Below, piece after piece: positions 29,454 through 41,512 of a stretch of 64,000 bases of DNA. The translations under genes and the position numbers were made by a program. The first letter of the stretch is position 1. Each line of letters starts with the position of its first letter. Source of the DNA: Anthostomella pinea (Eukaryota > Ascomycota > Sordariomycetes > Xylariales > Xylariaceae); contig CAUWAG010000007.1 of NCBI GenBank assembly GCA_963556695.1, positions 558,001-622,000 on the forward strand, written 5' to 3'. The notes beneath the pieces are model-generated. The model had not been told where the DNA came from and did no database searches. It was given only the letters and a program-made list of their open reading frames with translations.

Positions 29454-32049
29454 GTGCCTACAACATCATACCCATTCGACCATTCATTCCTACGAGAGTC
29501 TGCTCCGTCAGCCAACAAGGCGGACTTGTTTAACACCGAGTACCTCAACTGGCTCTGCCCGGAAGACCAGCTTGAGCTCCTCGATTCTGTCGATCGTCTA
29601 CGCCTTCATGGTATCGATCACTACCTCTCCTTACCCCAGATCATCGTGTGCGGTGATCAGTCGTCGGGCAAGAGTTCGGTCCTCGAAGCCATCTCCGGAA
29701 TTCCCCTCCCCGTCAAGAGCAATCTTTGTACGTGCTTCCCCATCGAGCTGAGACTTCGACGAGCGAATCGGACCGGTGTCACGGTTACCGTCATTTCTCA
29801 CGAGTGTGTCGGGCTGTCAGAGGACGAGCTGAGACTTCGACAAGCGAAGGTCGCTTCTCAAGAGTCTGTCGGGACCTTCGCTTGTCAAGAGTCTGTCGGG
29901 CTGTCAGAGGAGAAGGAAAGGTTTGATGGAATCGAGGAACTCCCGGAATTGATAGAGGCCATCACGATTTATATGGATAAAGCAAATCGCATCTCGATGC
30001 AAGGCAAGGGCTTCTCGAAGGACATTCTCCAAATCGAGATCACTGGTCCTGATCGCCCGCATCTCACTATCGTCGATCTGCCTGGCCTCATCCACTCAGA
30101 GATGAATCAGCAGAGCGCGTCAGATGTCGAACTGGTCCAAGATGTCGTTAAGTTCTACATGACCCAGCGAAGAAGTATCATCCTCGCCGTGGTTTCCGCC
30201 AAGAATGACTTCGCAAACCAGATAGTGCTGAAGCTCGCGCGTGCCGCAGACCCCGCTGGTAAGCGCACCATGGGCGTCATCACCAAGCCTGACACGTTGG
30301 TCCCTGGCTCGGACAGTGAAGCTACGTATGTGTCGTTGGCCGAGAACAAGGAGTTCGAATTGGGCCTTGGATGGCATGTGCTCAAGAACCGGGACTCGGA
30401 GAAGGAGGAAGGTTTTTCAGGTTTACCACCACTACTGCATCGACGCACCGAGGAAGAGACCCAGTTCTTCTCTCAGGGCATCTGGCAGCAGCTTCCGTCA
30501 TCGATGCTGGGGATCAGCGACTTCAGAAGCAAGCTAAGCAATGTTCTGCTCCGACAGATTGCCATTGAACTGACCAGTCTGATCCGCGAATTCGATTCAA
30601 AGCTGGAGTCGTGCTTGATGCAGCTTGAGGCGCTTGTCGAGCCTCGAAGCAGCTTCGAAGAGCAACGGCTCCAGCTTGTGCACATCAGCTAGGACTTTCA
30701 GCTGCTTGTGAAGGCATCGGTGGATGGAACTTGCAGCGATCCTTTCTTCAAGAATGCCGATTCCGAGGAGGAATACCAGCAGCGCATCCGGGCTGTCATC
30801 CAGAATCTGAATAAGGAGTTCGCAGACAGACTCGCGGAACGTGGTCACTATCGTGTAACCCCGGATGTGGCCATGCCTTCCAGTCAATATCTCCACGAAA
30901 TCGAGAAGGAGCACCGTATCGTGGGATCTAGAGATGAATTCATTGACCATATCGAGAGTCAGATGCAACGAACTCGAGGTCGAGAACTGCCAGGACGCTT
31001 CAGCTCCATGATTGTTGCGCCCCTGTTCCATGAGCAATCAGCTCCTTGGGAATCCATCGTGCGATACCACAACCAACAGGTTTGGGACGCTGCCCAAAAG
31101 TTCTTGAAGTTGGTCATCGGGCACGTCGCCGGGAGCGGGATCTCCGATGCCTTGGTTCGCAAGGTCTTGACGCCAGCCTGCAACGATCTGCTTTCGAGCC
31201 TCGAGGCCAAGACTTCAGAGCTGTTGGACTCGCACAGGCGTATGCACCCGATCACATACAACGGTTAGTACACCGAGAACATCTTGAAGATCGGTGATGA
31301 GCGAAGAAAGAACACATGCAGCAAGGGGATTCAAGCCTTCTTCAATCGCCCCTCCCGCGAGTTTGAGCAGCCGGCGAACCTCGGTTCGCAAAACTGGGAC
31401 CTCACAAAGCTCGTAGAGGCCGTATCGAAACGCACGGAGCCAAAGGTTGAGCGATTGGCCGCTTCAGATGCGCTTGATTCTCTGGTCGCATATTACAAGG
31501 TCGCTTTGGAGCGTTTCAGCGATGATGTTGCCATTGAAGTAGTCGAGAGAAAGTTGCTGGACGTCCTCGCCACCGTCCTCTCTCCCGTGTCGGTGTTCGG
31601 CATGTCCCAAGACCTCGTGGCCCTCATTGCCGGCGAGTCGCAGGAAAGCCGCAGCAAGAGAATCCAATTGAAAAAACAGGTCAACGTCCTCAAGAACGGC
31701 TCCGAAACCTGCAAGCGCTTTGCTGGTGCGAGACTGGGTGGTAAGTGGTCCTCCTGGTTGTGGATTGACTATTTAGTATGATACTGACTGCGTGCCATGC
31801 AGACGAGCTCCTTTCTCTTCTGGAGGGCGGTGATGAGGGCGGTGATGAGGGCGGTGATGAGGGAGGCAACGACGAGCAACACGAGAGAAGCGATATGTTG
31901 TGAGTACCGAAGGCTTTGGATATTCTGGCAACTTGGCCAGGATTTCTGATCCGATGACTAATACCATATCTCACAGAAAGTCTGGGGAGGCGAATAAGAA
32001 GCGGCCGCGTAAAACAACAGAAACCAAGAATGTCCGAACCCGGTGGTAG
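29454..32049 (+). pseudogene. Dynamin-family large GTPase (Mx/Vps1-like), two in-frame TAG codons
   Basis: One frame runs from before 29454 to 31740. Two introns follow (31741-31802 and 31900-31976) and TAG 32047-32049 ends it. The G domain is complete: GDQSSGKSS (P-loop), a Thr in NLCTCFPIELRLRR (switch I), DLPGLIHSE (switch II) and TKPD (G4). The stalk and GED-like helices follow (DFQLLVKASVDG, HPITYNG, LVAYYKVALERFSDDV). Breaks: TAG at 30690-30692, where relatives would have Gln before DFQ, and TAG at 31266-31268. No in-frame ATG is found near the start. Exon 2 encodes a GGDE tandem repeat and the last exon a basic tail. Dynamins of this type remodel membranes; this copy is probably inactive unless both TAGs are read through. 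Confidence 0.82.
29748..29905. repeat. Internal tandem duplication in the dynamin G domain
   Basis: GAGCTGAGACTTCGAC occurs at about 29748 and again at about 29828, and TCAAGAGTCTGTCGGG occurs twice just after, giving the protein repeats ELRLR and QESVG and an extra loop of about 40 residues between the switch I region and the DLPGL motif. Confidence 0.7.
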
Positions 32050-33335
32050 GTCCTGATGGAGATTGAGGGAGGGATGAGTTCGGTTCAACTTCATGTCACG
32101 AGCTTGATGTCTTGGTCTACTGGGAAATTGTCAACTACACTTTTACCCCTGTTTTTTTGAACAGTGGAGCTGGTCAATGTCAGGCCTCGAACCAAGCGCC
32201 AGAGGTCAATCCAAGGGTTGGTTTATGCCATTTCTCTCAAAGATCGATACCTTCACAGGTCTGTGTCCAGTACCAGTTCCACTGCTCAAAGAAACAGGGG
32301 CAAGAGTGTAGTCACCATAACGGGTAATCAGTGTGTATTTGTCAAACCATGTATGCCTGTGAGCATGTTTCACGACCGCCTTGGTCGCAGCTCCAATCAA
32401 GTGTTATCATGGCAGTACCGCTCCGTGGCCATTGCCGCCCGGGCACTTCTGACTATCTGATGCCATGACTATCATTAATAATGAGAAGAGCCGAACAGGT
32501 GATGATGCAGTGAGTTCGGGGAAGCCAGTACGGGCGTGCCCGATAGCTGGAAGAGCCGGGCAGGACGTTGCCTGGAAGGATGTACGCTTCCTGTCAAATA
32601 GTGCGTAGATGGTTCACATGCTGGATAATCGTTTATTCAGTGCCGATTGTGTTGTTCCGAAGTTGTTGTTGAGGCCAATTCGCCGAAAAATGCCCTAATG
32701 GCCCATGGTCAGTGCACCGCCACCTCCCGGACGCCACGTAGCTTGCGTGCCATTCAACACTGCCTGTTGGGATTGTACGGTAGAAGTAAATTTCTCACGG
32801 CGGTATAAAGAGTAATACGCGCCGCTGTATGAACTGCCCCCCGTCCCGTTCGCTGAGCCGAAATTCAAATGTTAGAACCGTCAAGAAAACCAGCCCGAGT
32901 CCAATGCCACATAGGCGCGGCTATACCTGCATAGGTAATCTGGCGCGTGACAGATGGCCGAGGTTAACTACATAGGTACCTTATCTCAAGCCTCAAACTC
33001 AAATACACAGCGCCACCGAGCGAGCGTGTTTTCAAAGCACGAAGCTAGAAACGATGTCGTCCTGTGATAATGCCGCCAGGAACATAAGAACGCGCCACAA
33101 TAGGAGCATCTAGACCGATCAGTGATGGACTTGTAGGATCGGTCGGTTGTTAAGGTAGTCAGTCGGCAATGCTTAACGTCCACGCAGTATTATTTGTTTT
33201 CTTGACACGTAGCTGGAAAGTATGCTTCGGGACTGCCAACCTGCACAGCAGCGGAACACTGGTTCTCACTGGTAAAGCTGACAACCCTCTAAGCAGCAAA
33301 AGAGGTAGCTATCGACAACCGCAAGCCAAGGGAAA
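32050..33335. other. Intergenic, holds a dispersed repeat and a TATA box
   Basis: No gene seen in about 1.3 kb. It contains a repeat shared with 55981-56089 and a TATA-like GGTATAAAG at about 32803-32810, too far (about 525 bp) from the glycosyltransferase ATG to be clearly its own. Confidence 0.45.
32173..32280. repeat. Dispersed repeat, copy 1 (pairs with 55981-56089)
   Basis: About 108 bp aligning with 55981-56089 with many substitutions. Shared anchors: CAGGCCT, AAGCGCCAGA, GTTTAT-CCATTTC, ATACCTTCA and CAGTACCAG. A shared GATGCCATGACT about 180 bp further on in both copies suggests the unit may be about 290 bp. Family unknown. Confidence 0.6.
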
Positions 33336-35621
33336 ATGCTACTCAAGATGGCTCACGGACCCAAAGAGGGTCGCCTTCCCCCAGGTCTCCTGTCGCCCGG
33401 GTTTCCGGACAGCAAGCGGCGTTCAAGTAGCATGGCGAAGTTTGCCCTGCTGAGCTTCGTCGTTGTCCTGTTGATTTTTCAGTTTGGTTTCCCCTTTGAA
33501 CTCATGACAAGCGTGGATGGCCAAGTCCATGTTTTGCAACCACCCCAGAATAAGGGCGCGGGCCCTGTACGCTATCAATACATTCCGAAGAACCCAAAGG
33601 TTCCAGCAGGGAAGTCACAGGAACCGTTCAGCCAGGACGACGCAGACGGCAAGACGACCCCTGTCAAAACGCAAGACTCCCATTCAGCCCCCTTTTCGCC
33701 ATCCGCTCTCCAAGACCAGAAAGCCGAGTACCACCACGCAAGCAAGACACAGCCCAACTTCATACCCTTACACCGGACAAGGCGACGCCCATCCCTCGAC
33801 AGAGCGCTCAGCAAAGTCTTATCCCTGCTCCCCGACGAAGTCCACATGCGCGAGCTACTCCGCCCCATCGACAGCGGCGGCAAGGAGCGCATGCGGGAGT
33901 TGGGCCTCCGCACGCGCCTGTACCGGACTTACCTCGACGCATGGGAGAAGCTGCACCTCGTGCAAGACGATGCCGACGACGAGACGGGTGGGACGTACGT
34001 GCGAAACGACATAATCCAGTACCTGCGCGCCTCCTCCCGAGACCAAGACCAAGACGGCGGCAAGAAGAGCGACGACCACCAGGATCAGGACCTGGCGCAG
34101 ACGATCCGCACGTACGAGGCGTTCAGGGCGTTCCTGGCCCGATTCGCCAACGTCCTGTTTCCCTGGACCGCGCCATATTTCGCCGACCACATGAGCCTGC
34201 ACGCCCATTTCAAGTCTGGCGGGAGGGGCATCGTGCTGACCGCCGGCGACGATCAGGCGCCGTACTTGCTCACGACCATCTACTCCTTTCGCGAGCTGGG
34301 CTGTCGGCTTCCCATCGAGATCATGTACCTCGGCGACTCGGATCTGGGCGAAGACTATCGCAGCGAACTAGAGGTGAAGAAGTCCCCCGACCAAAAACCG
34401 CCCCGCGAGAGTGAAGAGTGGAATGCGATTAAGCTAACACGTCACGTTTCCCAGGATCTCCCAGGTGTCGTCACCCGCGACATGTCGCAAATGGTCAACG
34501 ACTCAGGCTCGGCCCCAGCCGGCTGGGCCGCGAAGCCCTACGCGATCCTCCTGTCCAGTTTCCGGGAGGTCATCTTCATCGATGCCGACTCGCTCTTCTT
34601 CCAGAACCCCGAGATTTTATTCGAGAGCCCCGACTACATCGGGACGGGCGCGCTGTTCTTCCGCGACAGGCTGATCATGCCGGAATCGAAGAAGAGGTGG
34701 CTGCAGCAGGTCATGCCGCAGCCGATCCCGAAGCTTGCGAGGCAGTCGCGGTGGTGGACGGGGGAGTCGGGCCATATGCAGGAGAGTGGCGTCGTGGTGG
34801 TGAGAAAGCGGAAATAATCCGAGTCCTTGACAGTTGTGTCCAGGGAAAATCGACTGACTGATTGGGAATAACTAGGTCGATAAGTGGAAGCATTTCGTGG
34901 CGTTACTGCTGATCTGCCGCTTTAACGGAAGCGACCGAGATACAAGGGACGGCAAGGAAGGCGTTTATGAGATGATGTACGGTAAGTCGTATGCATGAAC
35001 TTGCTTCCGGTCCTTGAGCTGCAGTCTCGATGGTCCGACCAACTTTCAAACCATTGGCACGGTACTCAGTCTGAAGCAAGCATACAATCACTGACAGTTT
35101 GAGCAGGCGATAAAGAAACTTTCTGGATAGGGTTTTTACTGGCAGGTGACGAGTCGTTCGCCTTCCACCAAGGCAATGCCGGCGCCATGGGCGTAGTCGA
35201 GCCGGCCCGGGCCGCAGACCAGACGCCCGAGACGCCAGCGCCAACCGACGAGGAGGAGATTCAAACAACGACCACAACAAGCCCACAACAACCAACCTCC
35301 ACCCGAGAAAGCTACACCATCTGCGCCCCCCAGCTCCTCCACCTCGACGTGGACAACCGACCACTGTGGTTCAACGGCTGGCTTCTAGACAACAAGTTCG
35401 CCGACAAGTCGAGCAGCAAGTTCGCCGCGATGGAGTCCTATCTGATCGAGCCGCGCGAGGTGCGGGAGTCCGAGGCGTGGCAGATATCCGAGGGCAATCT
35501 TGCGTGTCTGACGTCGGATATGGACAAGAAGTTGGACTTTAGCGACGCCGAGAAAGAGACGCTGGAGATGATTGTTGGGCGAGCACGCGTTGTCGGCAAG
35601 GTTGACCAGCAAACGGCTTGA
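33336..35621 (+). CDS. MNN1-type alpha-1,3-mannosyltransferase (GT71)
   Basis: Three exons: 33336-34799, 34876-34981 and 35107-35621 (introns 76 and 125 nt, CTGAC branch sites), 694 residues in phase. It is a type II Golgi membrane protein: short basic tail, signal anchor (FALLSFVVVLLIFQFGFPFEL), a Pro/Ser/Asp-rich stem, then the catalytic domain. Landmarks: GIVLTAGDDQAPYLLTTI, RLPIEIMYLGDSDL, FIDADSLFFQNP with the DxD-type metal/nucleotide-sugar site, the ESGVVVV|DKWKH splice-spanning block, and YGDKETFWIGFLLAG. In the family it adds alpha-1,3-linked mannose from GDP-mannose to N- or O-glycans. A Thr/Gln-rich insertion (about 35240-35300) is unusual. ATG 33336 is first in frame; ATG 33432 just before the anchor is an alternative. 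Confidence 0.92.
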
Positions 35622-36320
35622 TGGGCGGAAGGTGTCGCCGTAAAGTAGGGAGGGACTTGGTTGATTGGTTGGTTGGTGATCGCTGAATGGGTTGGAAGGC
35701 TGGGGTGTTGGTTAGATTGGACACCGCATTGTTCACATTGCCCATCTGCCGTGATATACTCATTTGTATGAGACTGAGATAGAACATCAACTTGTTGATG
35801 TACACAAGGTGTCTCGGTCAATTGACGACGGACTTTTCCACTCGCTCCTCGATTTCCGCCAGGAATGCAGCACTATGTCAATAACGAGATGACCCGTCTC
35901 CATGTGATAATATTGGATCAATCGCCGGCGGGTGACAGACTTGGACGCAGAAGAGTAGCTCCTCAATGACATCCTCGATTTTTCAGGCTTCGATTATTAT
36001 CTCTAGTCTCGATATGCCCAAGTGGGCCTCAATGTTCAACCTCCGCCCATGCAACCGTCTCTCTAATGGTATTGCCAATGTGTGTCATCTCTCATGGTGT
36101 CCTGTCAGCCGCGCCTATATGTAATCGACTCTGCGCCCGTAAGCTGTTATTGTCGTCTGATATGTAACCGCCCAAATGTATGCTGACCGTACGCTGTGTA
36201 TGACAAAAGAAACAGAAAGGCAACGGAAATCAAGTGGGGTATACAACGCCTAGATCATGCGGATGCGATAAGTGATCCTTCACTCATACGTTCGTTCGTC
36301 CATGTGCTTTCGTTCAATAT
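35622..36320. other. Intergenic between convergent genes
   Basis: 3' flanks of the mannosyltransferase (plus) and the next gene (minus). No gene or clear terminator structure seen. Confidence 0.5.
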
Positions 36321-37085
36321 TCATCGTCCATGCAGCCACCCAAGCTTCTTGCCCCGGCGACCTTCCTTCTCATCAGCTTCGTCACAGTCGAGCTCCAGCC
36401 GGTATCGCCTGACACTTCCGGTGTCGTCGTCGAATCTGAGCCGTCGGTTCTCCTTTGGCACGAAGCAGTCCGGTAGCACATGCTTGATGATCCATCCTTT
36501 GACACCTTGACTGGCGGCGTCTATAGCGGCATACTCCAGGCGTCTGGTATGATCACTCGTCCAGTAATGGGTCGTTTTGGGTGGCGGAGGGTGTGCCAAT
36601 TCCACCTCCTGAAGCGCTCCATCATGACTCGGAGATCCAGATATCTCCTCAGGTGATGGAAAATGGAAGTATGTGTTGGGTTGTTGCTGTGACACGGTTA
36701 AGCGAACGGGATGTCCGCTTAGACGACCCACGTGTGGAGTAGGCATGGACCTTGCCGCACGATGCATGGAAGGACGTGTCCTAGACCGTAGCTGTGATGA
36801 GCTGCTGGATATCATAGAACTGCGACGGCGGGATGTCTGCGAGCCCCCAGACCTCGATCTCGACTGGATCGACTCGTACCCTGAGTCGTGGCGACATATG
36901 GGCTTGGGTTCGAATTGATCATCTTCAACTGCAGGTATCCTCGACACAGTTGTGGTAGTTGTGGGCCGCGTGGGTTTATGTAGCTCGACATCATGAAAGC
37001 TGTAGTATGTGGTATCAGATGCAGCGACACTGAGGGCCGACTGAGATCGGTGGAGGTTCGTAGGTAATGGAGAGAGCCGAGACAT
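36321..37085 (-). CDS. Conserved fungal protein of unknown function
   Basis: 254 residues from ATG 37085 (MSRLSPLPTNLHRSQS); the open frame extends upstream but without a convincing start. The N-terminal two thirds are Ser/Arg/Pro-rich and disordered with many phosphorylatable sites (RRRSSMISSSSS). The C-terminal 70 residues form a compact, well conserved-looking block (HTRRLEYAAIDAASQGVKGWII, KHVLPDCFVPKENRRLRFDDD, GSVRRYRLELD). I recognise this block as one repeated in many ascomycete hypothetical proteins, but it has no assigned role that I know of. No membrane segment. Confidence 0.75.
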   Translation of the reverse strand: MSRLSPLPTNLHRSQSALSVAASDTTYYSFHDVELHKPTRPTTTTTVSRIPAVEDDQFEPKPICRHDSGYESIQSRSRSGGSQTSRRRSSMISSSSSQLRSRTRPSMHRAARSMPTPHVGRLSGHPVRLTVSQQQPNTYFHFPSPEEISGSPSHDGALQEVELAHPPPPKTTHYWTSDHTRRLEYAAIDAASQGVKGWIIKHVLPDCFVPKENRRLRFDDDTGSVRRYRLELDCDEADEKEGRRGKKLGWLHGR

Positions 37086-40000
37086 GCTGGTGAGTCGTGC
37101 GGCCTTCTTGATGCATGGGAAGCTTGAGGACCGTAGTCTGTAGTTCCAGAAAGAGCCGGTGAAATTCTGGGCGGCGGGACACAGGAGGAAGCGAGAGAAA
37201 AACCTCGAAGGCAAGTGTTGGGTCTGGCTTTCTTTAAAGTTCAGGGAAACAGCTGGTGACAAAGCGCGTTGCTGCGGTGAAACGAGAAGCGTATGAGGAG
37301 ACCAACTTGCGGTCTGAATCAAAATGCGAATTCGTACAGATGATGTGTTTTGATTCAATTTCCAGGAGACGGTCAGAACAGTCCAAGTGGGTACAAAAGA
37401 GTATTTAATGTATGCAGGTCGTCAAACCCGTTCCGCCCGTCGTGCCGCAAGTGGAGGATAGCGAGCGTTGACGATGGTTTATTGGCAGGGCAGCGTCCTG
37501 AGGCTAACCGCGATGCAGGAAGACGTACGAGGAGGGCAAGGGCTTGCAGTAGTTAGGTGGCGTTAGTGTGCCGGTATGTCGTCCCAAAATAATCAGATCG
37601 GACGAGGGAACCGCGCGGGAGCGGCTGGCGGATACTCCCACGGCAGAGACGAATCGGTGTCAACCGAGGGTGAAGCTGACGGTGAAGGTGAAGGTGAGGG
37701 TGCAGTTGCAGTGGCTGGCTCACGGACACCAGACACCAGAAATGAGATGGTCCTGCCTGCAATCTGGTGGTCTTTTGCGTGCGGGCTCTACCTAGTAGAG
37801 TTGGATTTGTTGGGCAATGGCGATGTTGAAGAGGCGGTCTGGTGTCGCTTGACTCGATTGGGCTGAAGGTGCAAGGAGCAGTATCGTGACCCCGCTTGCA
37901 CACCTAGTAGAGCCAGACCCTACGTTGTCGTCCAACGGTGAGTGGTGTTGGCAGCCGTGGCGTGAGGTAGTCCAGTATGGGTGACCGCTAAGTTCACGAT
38001 AGCGCTGCTGCTTCAATCGGACGAGCCGAGAGTGACAAGAGAGAGTATTGTAGATGGAAGCAGAGGTATGAGATAGTTGGAAAAGAACATGCCGTCAACG
38101 GCTGCTGCGTGATCCCTCGTGGCCGTGTCTGAGCACACCCGATCCCTGGCCCTTGCATATGAATGTTCATGCAGGAGAACTGGAGTGGTCCTGGGGTCCA
38201 GGCAGTCCAGGGTGGGCTTGTGTCTATGTGGTGGAGTCTCGTCAGTCGTGGCACGTTGGCACGCTGATGATGAGTGGCGAAGCGATGTCGCTGGTGATAG
38301 ATTCAATAGAGGTCCCTTGGCGACCCCAAACCCACTTGGTCGTTGACGATAAGAGGGCGAGAGGGGCAAGGCGGTCGAGCAAGACGAAGATGAGAAAGAG
38401 GGGAAATGCCTCTCGGCTCCCGACCTACTAGCAGACGACCCCGTTATAGATGCCTACCTATTCACCAGCGGTCGTCATTGATCATCAGCTGTCGTGGTAG
38501 GTATGGCAGCCGTCCGTCCACCTGGGCTGCGCCATCTGTCTCTGCTGTAACCAACTTCTCCTGGAGTGTGTATATGGATGTGGCTATTTTCAGCTGCTTC
38601 GGGACCCCCATTTTCACATGCTTCGTGCCAGGCTGTGTCTTCCGCTGCCGTGTAACACGTGCGTGCCATCTCAATTCAGAGAGTGTGTGTGTGGTGTGTG
38701 TGTCGCTTTGGCAGTGGCCGGTGGCGTGGCGGCGTGGCTCTCTTCCCGCGCGTCACGAGGCCCTGCGCAGGTCCGTCAATCATGGACCACGTCCGGCAGC
38801 ATCACCTGGGCCGCCTGTCACTCAGCTTGGCCGACGGGCCAATGGTCGTCTGTCGCATTGCGCGTGGGTGAAACTCGGTCAGAACGTTATTTTGTCCCAT
38901 GCGCCCACCATGCGTCGGGAAGAGAGGGAGTCTGTTTGCACCATTGCATGCCACTGCCAATTGAGCTAGGTAATGAATGTGCCGCCCAACCACGCAGCCA
39001 GGCAGCCTCGGGCGTTCCCCGCGGCATCGCCCCCGATTGCTATTTGGGAAAGCGATCAACCTCTTCCCGACATGCAAGACCACCAGGCAGATTTAGCAGA
39101 AAACCTTCCATAGCCTTCAATCTAGATGCTTAAGTATATAACATCTTTACACTACTAAAATTTATACTAATTAAATGAGCAAGCAATTCTCTACGATTAC
39201 ATGTGCGTTCTGATATCTATTTAATTTTCCTTCATTTAATCTTGAAGCATTCAAAACTAAAGGTGGTAGAATCCCCACCAATAACGTTTGGTGGTGTGGC
39301 TGGTGGCTATGGAAGGTTTCCTGCCAAATCTGCCTGACCACCTGACAAAGTGACTGCCGACCACCTCCCGAGGTCGCTTTTTCAGAATGTGAGTGGGGGG
39401 GCACAGACGAAGCGGCATATTCCCCGGTGCTCACTGCCGATGAAACCCCAAGGACATCGGCAGGCATCGTTCCAATGGCACATGCGAACCTCGGACTGAA
39501 GTATGATGCAACAAGACATGTACTTGAGCGAATGGAGAAGAAGGACTAGAGCATCAACGGTAGGAACTCAATACGACTCCTCAAGTTGACCTGTTCAGTT
39601 GAACTCCAAATAATGATCAAAAACATCGAAGTGTCTGTTCAGAAGGTTTGCACATGGAAGTGGAGATTTCTGGTATGATCGTTTGGTCGGTCGCTTGACT
39701 CAACAAACATCGATGTGAATCCTACGATGGTTGATAGTGGTGTAGTCGAGGAGCTGTGATGTTGTGGCACGAATGTGACACTATCACGAATCATAAATGC
39801 TTTCTGGGCTCGAACATGATTGCGGGCATGGAAGAAAAGAGAACGGTCGGAGGGGTGAATGACGGGATGTGTGTCCGGTCCGGCAGAACTCCGGCTGCAA
39901 GTTCGCAACTGGTCTTGGCGACTCCAGTCAACGAGTGCTCGAGAATTCGTACCTTCCAACATTAACGAATTTTCCAACCGGGCAACAACGATTGGTTATC

Positions 40001-40685
40001 GGTTGATGAACTGCTGGTAAATGGGTGAAGCATCTCCTAAATCTTTAAATTTATAAACATTAGTTGATTTCAATACCCCGTCCATAAATGCTATCTAGAC
40101 TAAATCATAAGAAATTCTAGAGCAGTCGTTGGTTGAGACTTGCAATACCTGGTACGGAACGCGCCCCTGGGCCCCTTTTCGACATCATACATTCCAGTTA
40201 TCCATCTTGTCCTGCCTAGCTTACCAGGTTCTAAGGTGCAGCAGAAACATCGCTGCCTCTGAAAGGTGTATGCATCGGAGCGTCAACGATAGCATACTTT
40301 GCTGTGAAAATGTGTTGTCATTTGGCAGAGTTGACCGTCATCCACAGGGGTCAAATCCAGACAGTCATGAAGGTTCGCAACTTGAAAGTATTGGCGCACG
40401 CGCATAATCTTCATTGGTCCGTCTTACCTCTAAACAGTTTAGATGGTTCAAAACGTGCTCTCTGGGGACCTTGTAGGTTACGCGAATGGGCGCGCCTTTG
40501 CAACCCAAACTCTATTTCACGGCTGAGCTTGATAGAAGAGGTGCTATAGATTGCAGGGCCTCTGCTCAAGACCTGACTCCCACAATATCTCAAGTTTGGA
40601 AATAAGCCATTCGCTTATCTCTCTCATGCCGTCACCTTGTCAACAAGATCACTCCCTATGCCCTTGGACGACGACTGCCGCGAGC
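37086..40685. other. Gene-poor stretch of about 3.6 kb
   Basis: All frames here (37350-37903, 37994-38431, 38406-39133, 39639-39977, 40129-40549) are mutually overlapping and low in protein character. AT-rich patches occur at about 39120-39245 and 40030-40120, in contrast to the GC-rich DNA between, and may be decayed repeats. A GTGTGTGTGG run lies near 38683-38702. No RNA gene seen. Confidence 0.35.
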
Positions 40686-41512
40686 ATGGCCAACGAGAAC
40701 AAACTCCAGTCGCCTCGATACCTTCAACTCCCCAACGAAATCATCTACGAGATAATTGATCTCGCCTTGGAAGCGATCCCGCAACGGAGATTCCTGTGGG
40801 GACTCTGCATCGGGAAAGATGGCCAAGTGTGAGCCCGCCTTCTGCAACCATACAGCCCATTCTTTCTCGATGCGATACAGCGCAACCACAACAACTACAT
40901 GGAGATACGCGGGACGGCGATCATGAACTTGCTTCTGGTACATCGTCACGTGCAGCACAGAATCGAGCGCCAGTACCGATAGATCGACGCCCACCGTCCT
41001 GCGTATGGGAATCCACAAACCCCTGGATATTGGGTTCACCCCGGCAACGACGTCTTCGATATCCAGTCCGCCATGAATCCCTACCTTCAACTGCAGGTAT
41101 CCGCACCACTCGATCTCAGCGCATTGGAAATCAAAGCTTCCTTCTCTTTTATCGAGAATGTGGTACTCCCCCCTTACTCTCACTTCCGAACCTCCGAACA
41201 GTCTGGGCTTTGGTCCAACCACGCTCGCGTTCTTGCCTGACTCTCTGTCATTATTTCACGCATGGTGCGCGTGGATACCTGCCTTGTGCTGCCGACGTGG
41301 AACATTGGGCTGCGCGTGTACGCGACTGCCCAAACGGCTCAATGATTCTGGACCGAGGACCCCGCGTCATCTCCGACAGACCTTTGCCATTGCCGTGCCT
41401 GGCAGGTACAGGTATGGATCCTGAACAGTTGTATGGGCCACGTGAACTCACGGAGCAATGGGAACCCTTTCTCGCCAGAGGCGTCAAGCTTCTGTTTTCC
41501 GGGGTCTGTTAG
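40686..41512 (+). pseudogene. Broken LPNEI-type fungal protein (F-box-like opening)
   Basis: ATG 40686 opens MANENKLQSPRYLQLPNEIIYEIIDLALEAIP, an LPxEIxxxIxxLA start typical of fungal F-box-like hypothetical proteins. The same frame stays protein-like for 550 bp (RLLQPYSPFFLDAIQ, YMEIRGTAIMNLLLVHRHV, HPAYGNPQTP-like, DIQSAMNPYLQLQVS, KASFSFIENVVLPPYSHFR) but is broken by TGA 40830, TAG 40979 and TGA 41238; each could be a CGA or CAG changed by C-to-T. After about 41230 a different frame (EHWAARVRDCPNGSMILDRG, ELTEQWEPFLARG) looks more coding and ends at TAG 41510-41512, implying a frameshift. Confidence 0.6.

Noticed and set aside
29290..29751. Poly-Met / poly-Asp / poly-His proteins
   Set aside because: They are produced by the GAT microsatellite. 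The dynamin frame explains the rest of this region.
38406..39133. Plus-strand frames of 171-187 codons
   Set aside because: Two frames overlap in the same interval with basic, Arg/Cys/Ser-rich composition and no conserved block.
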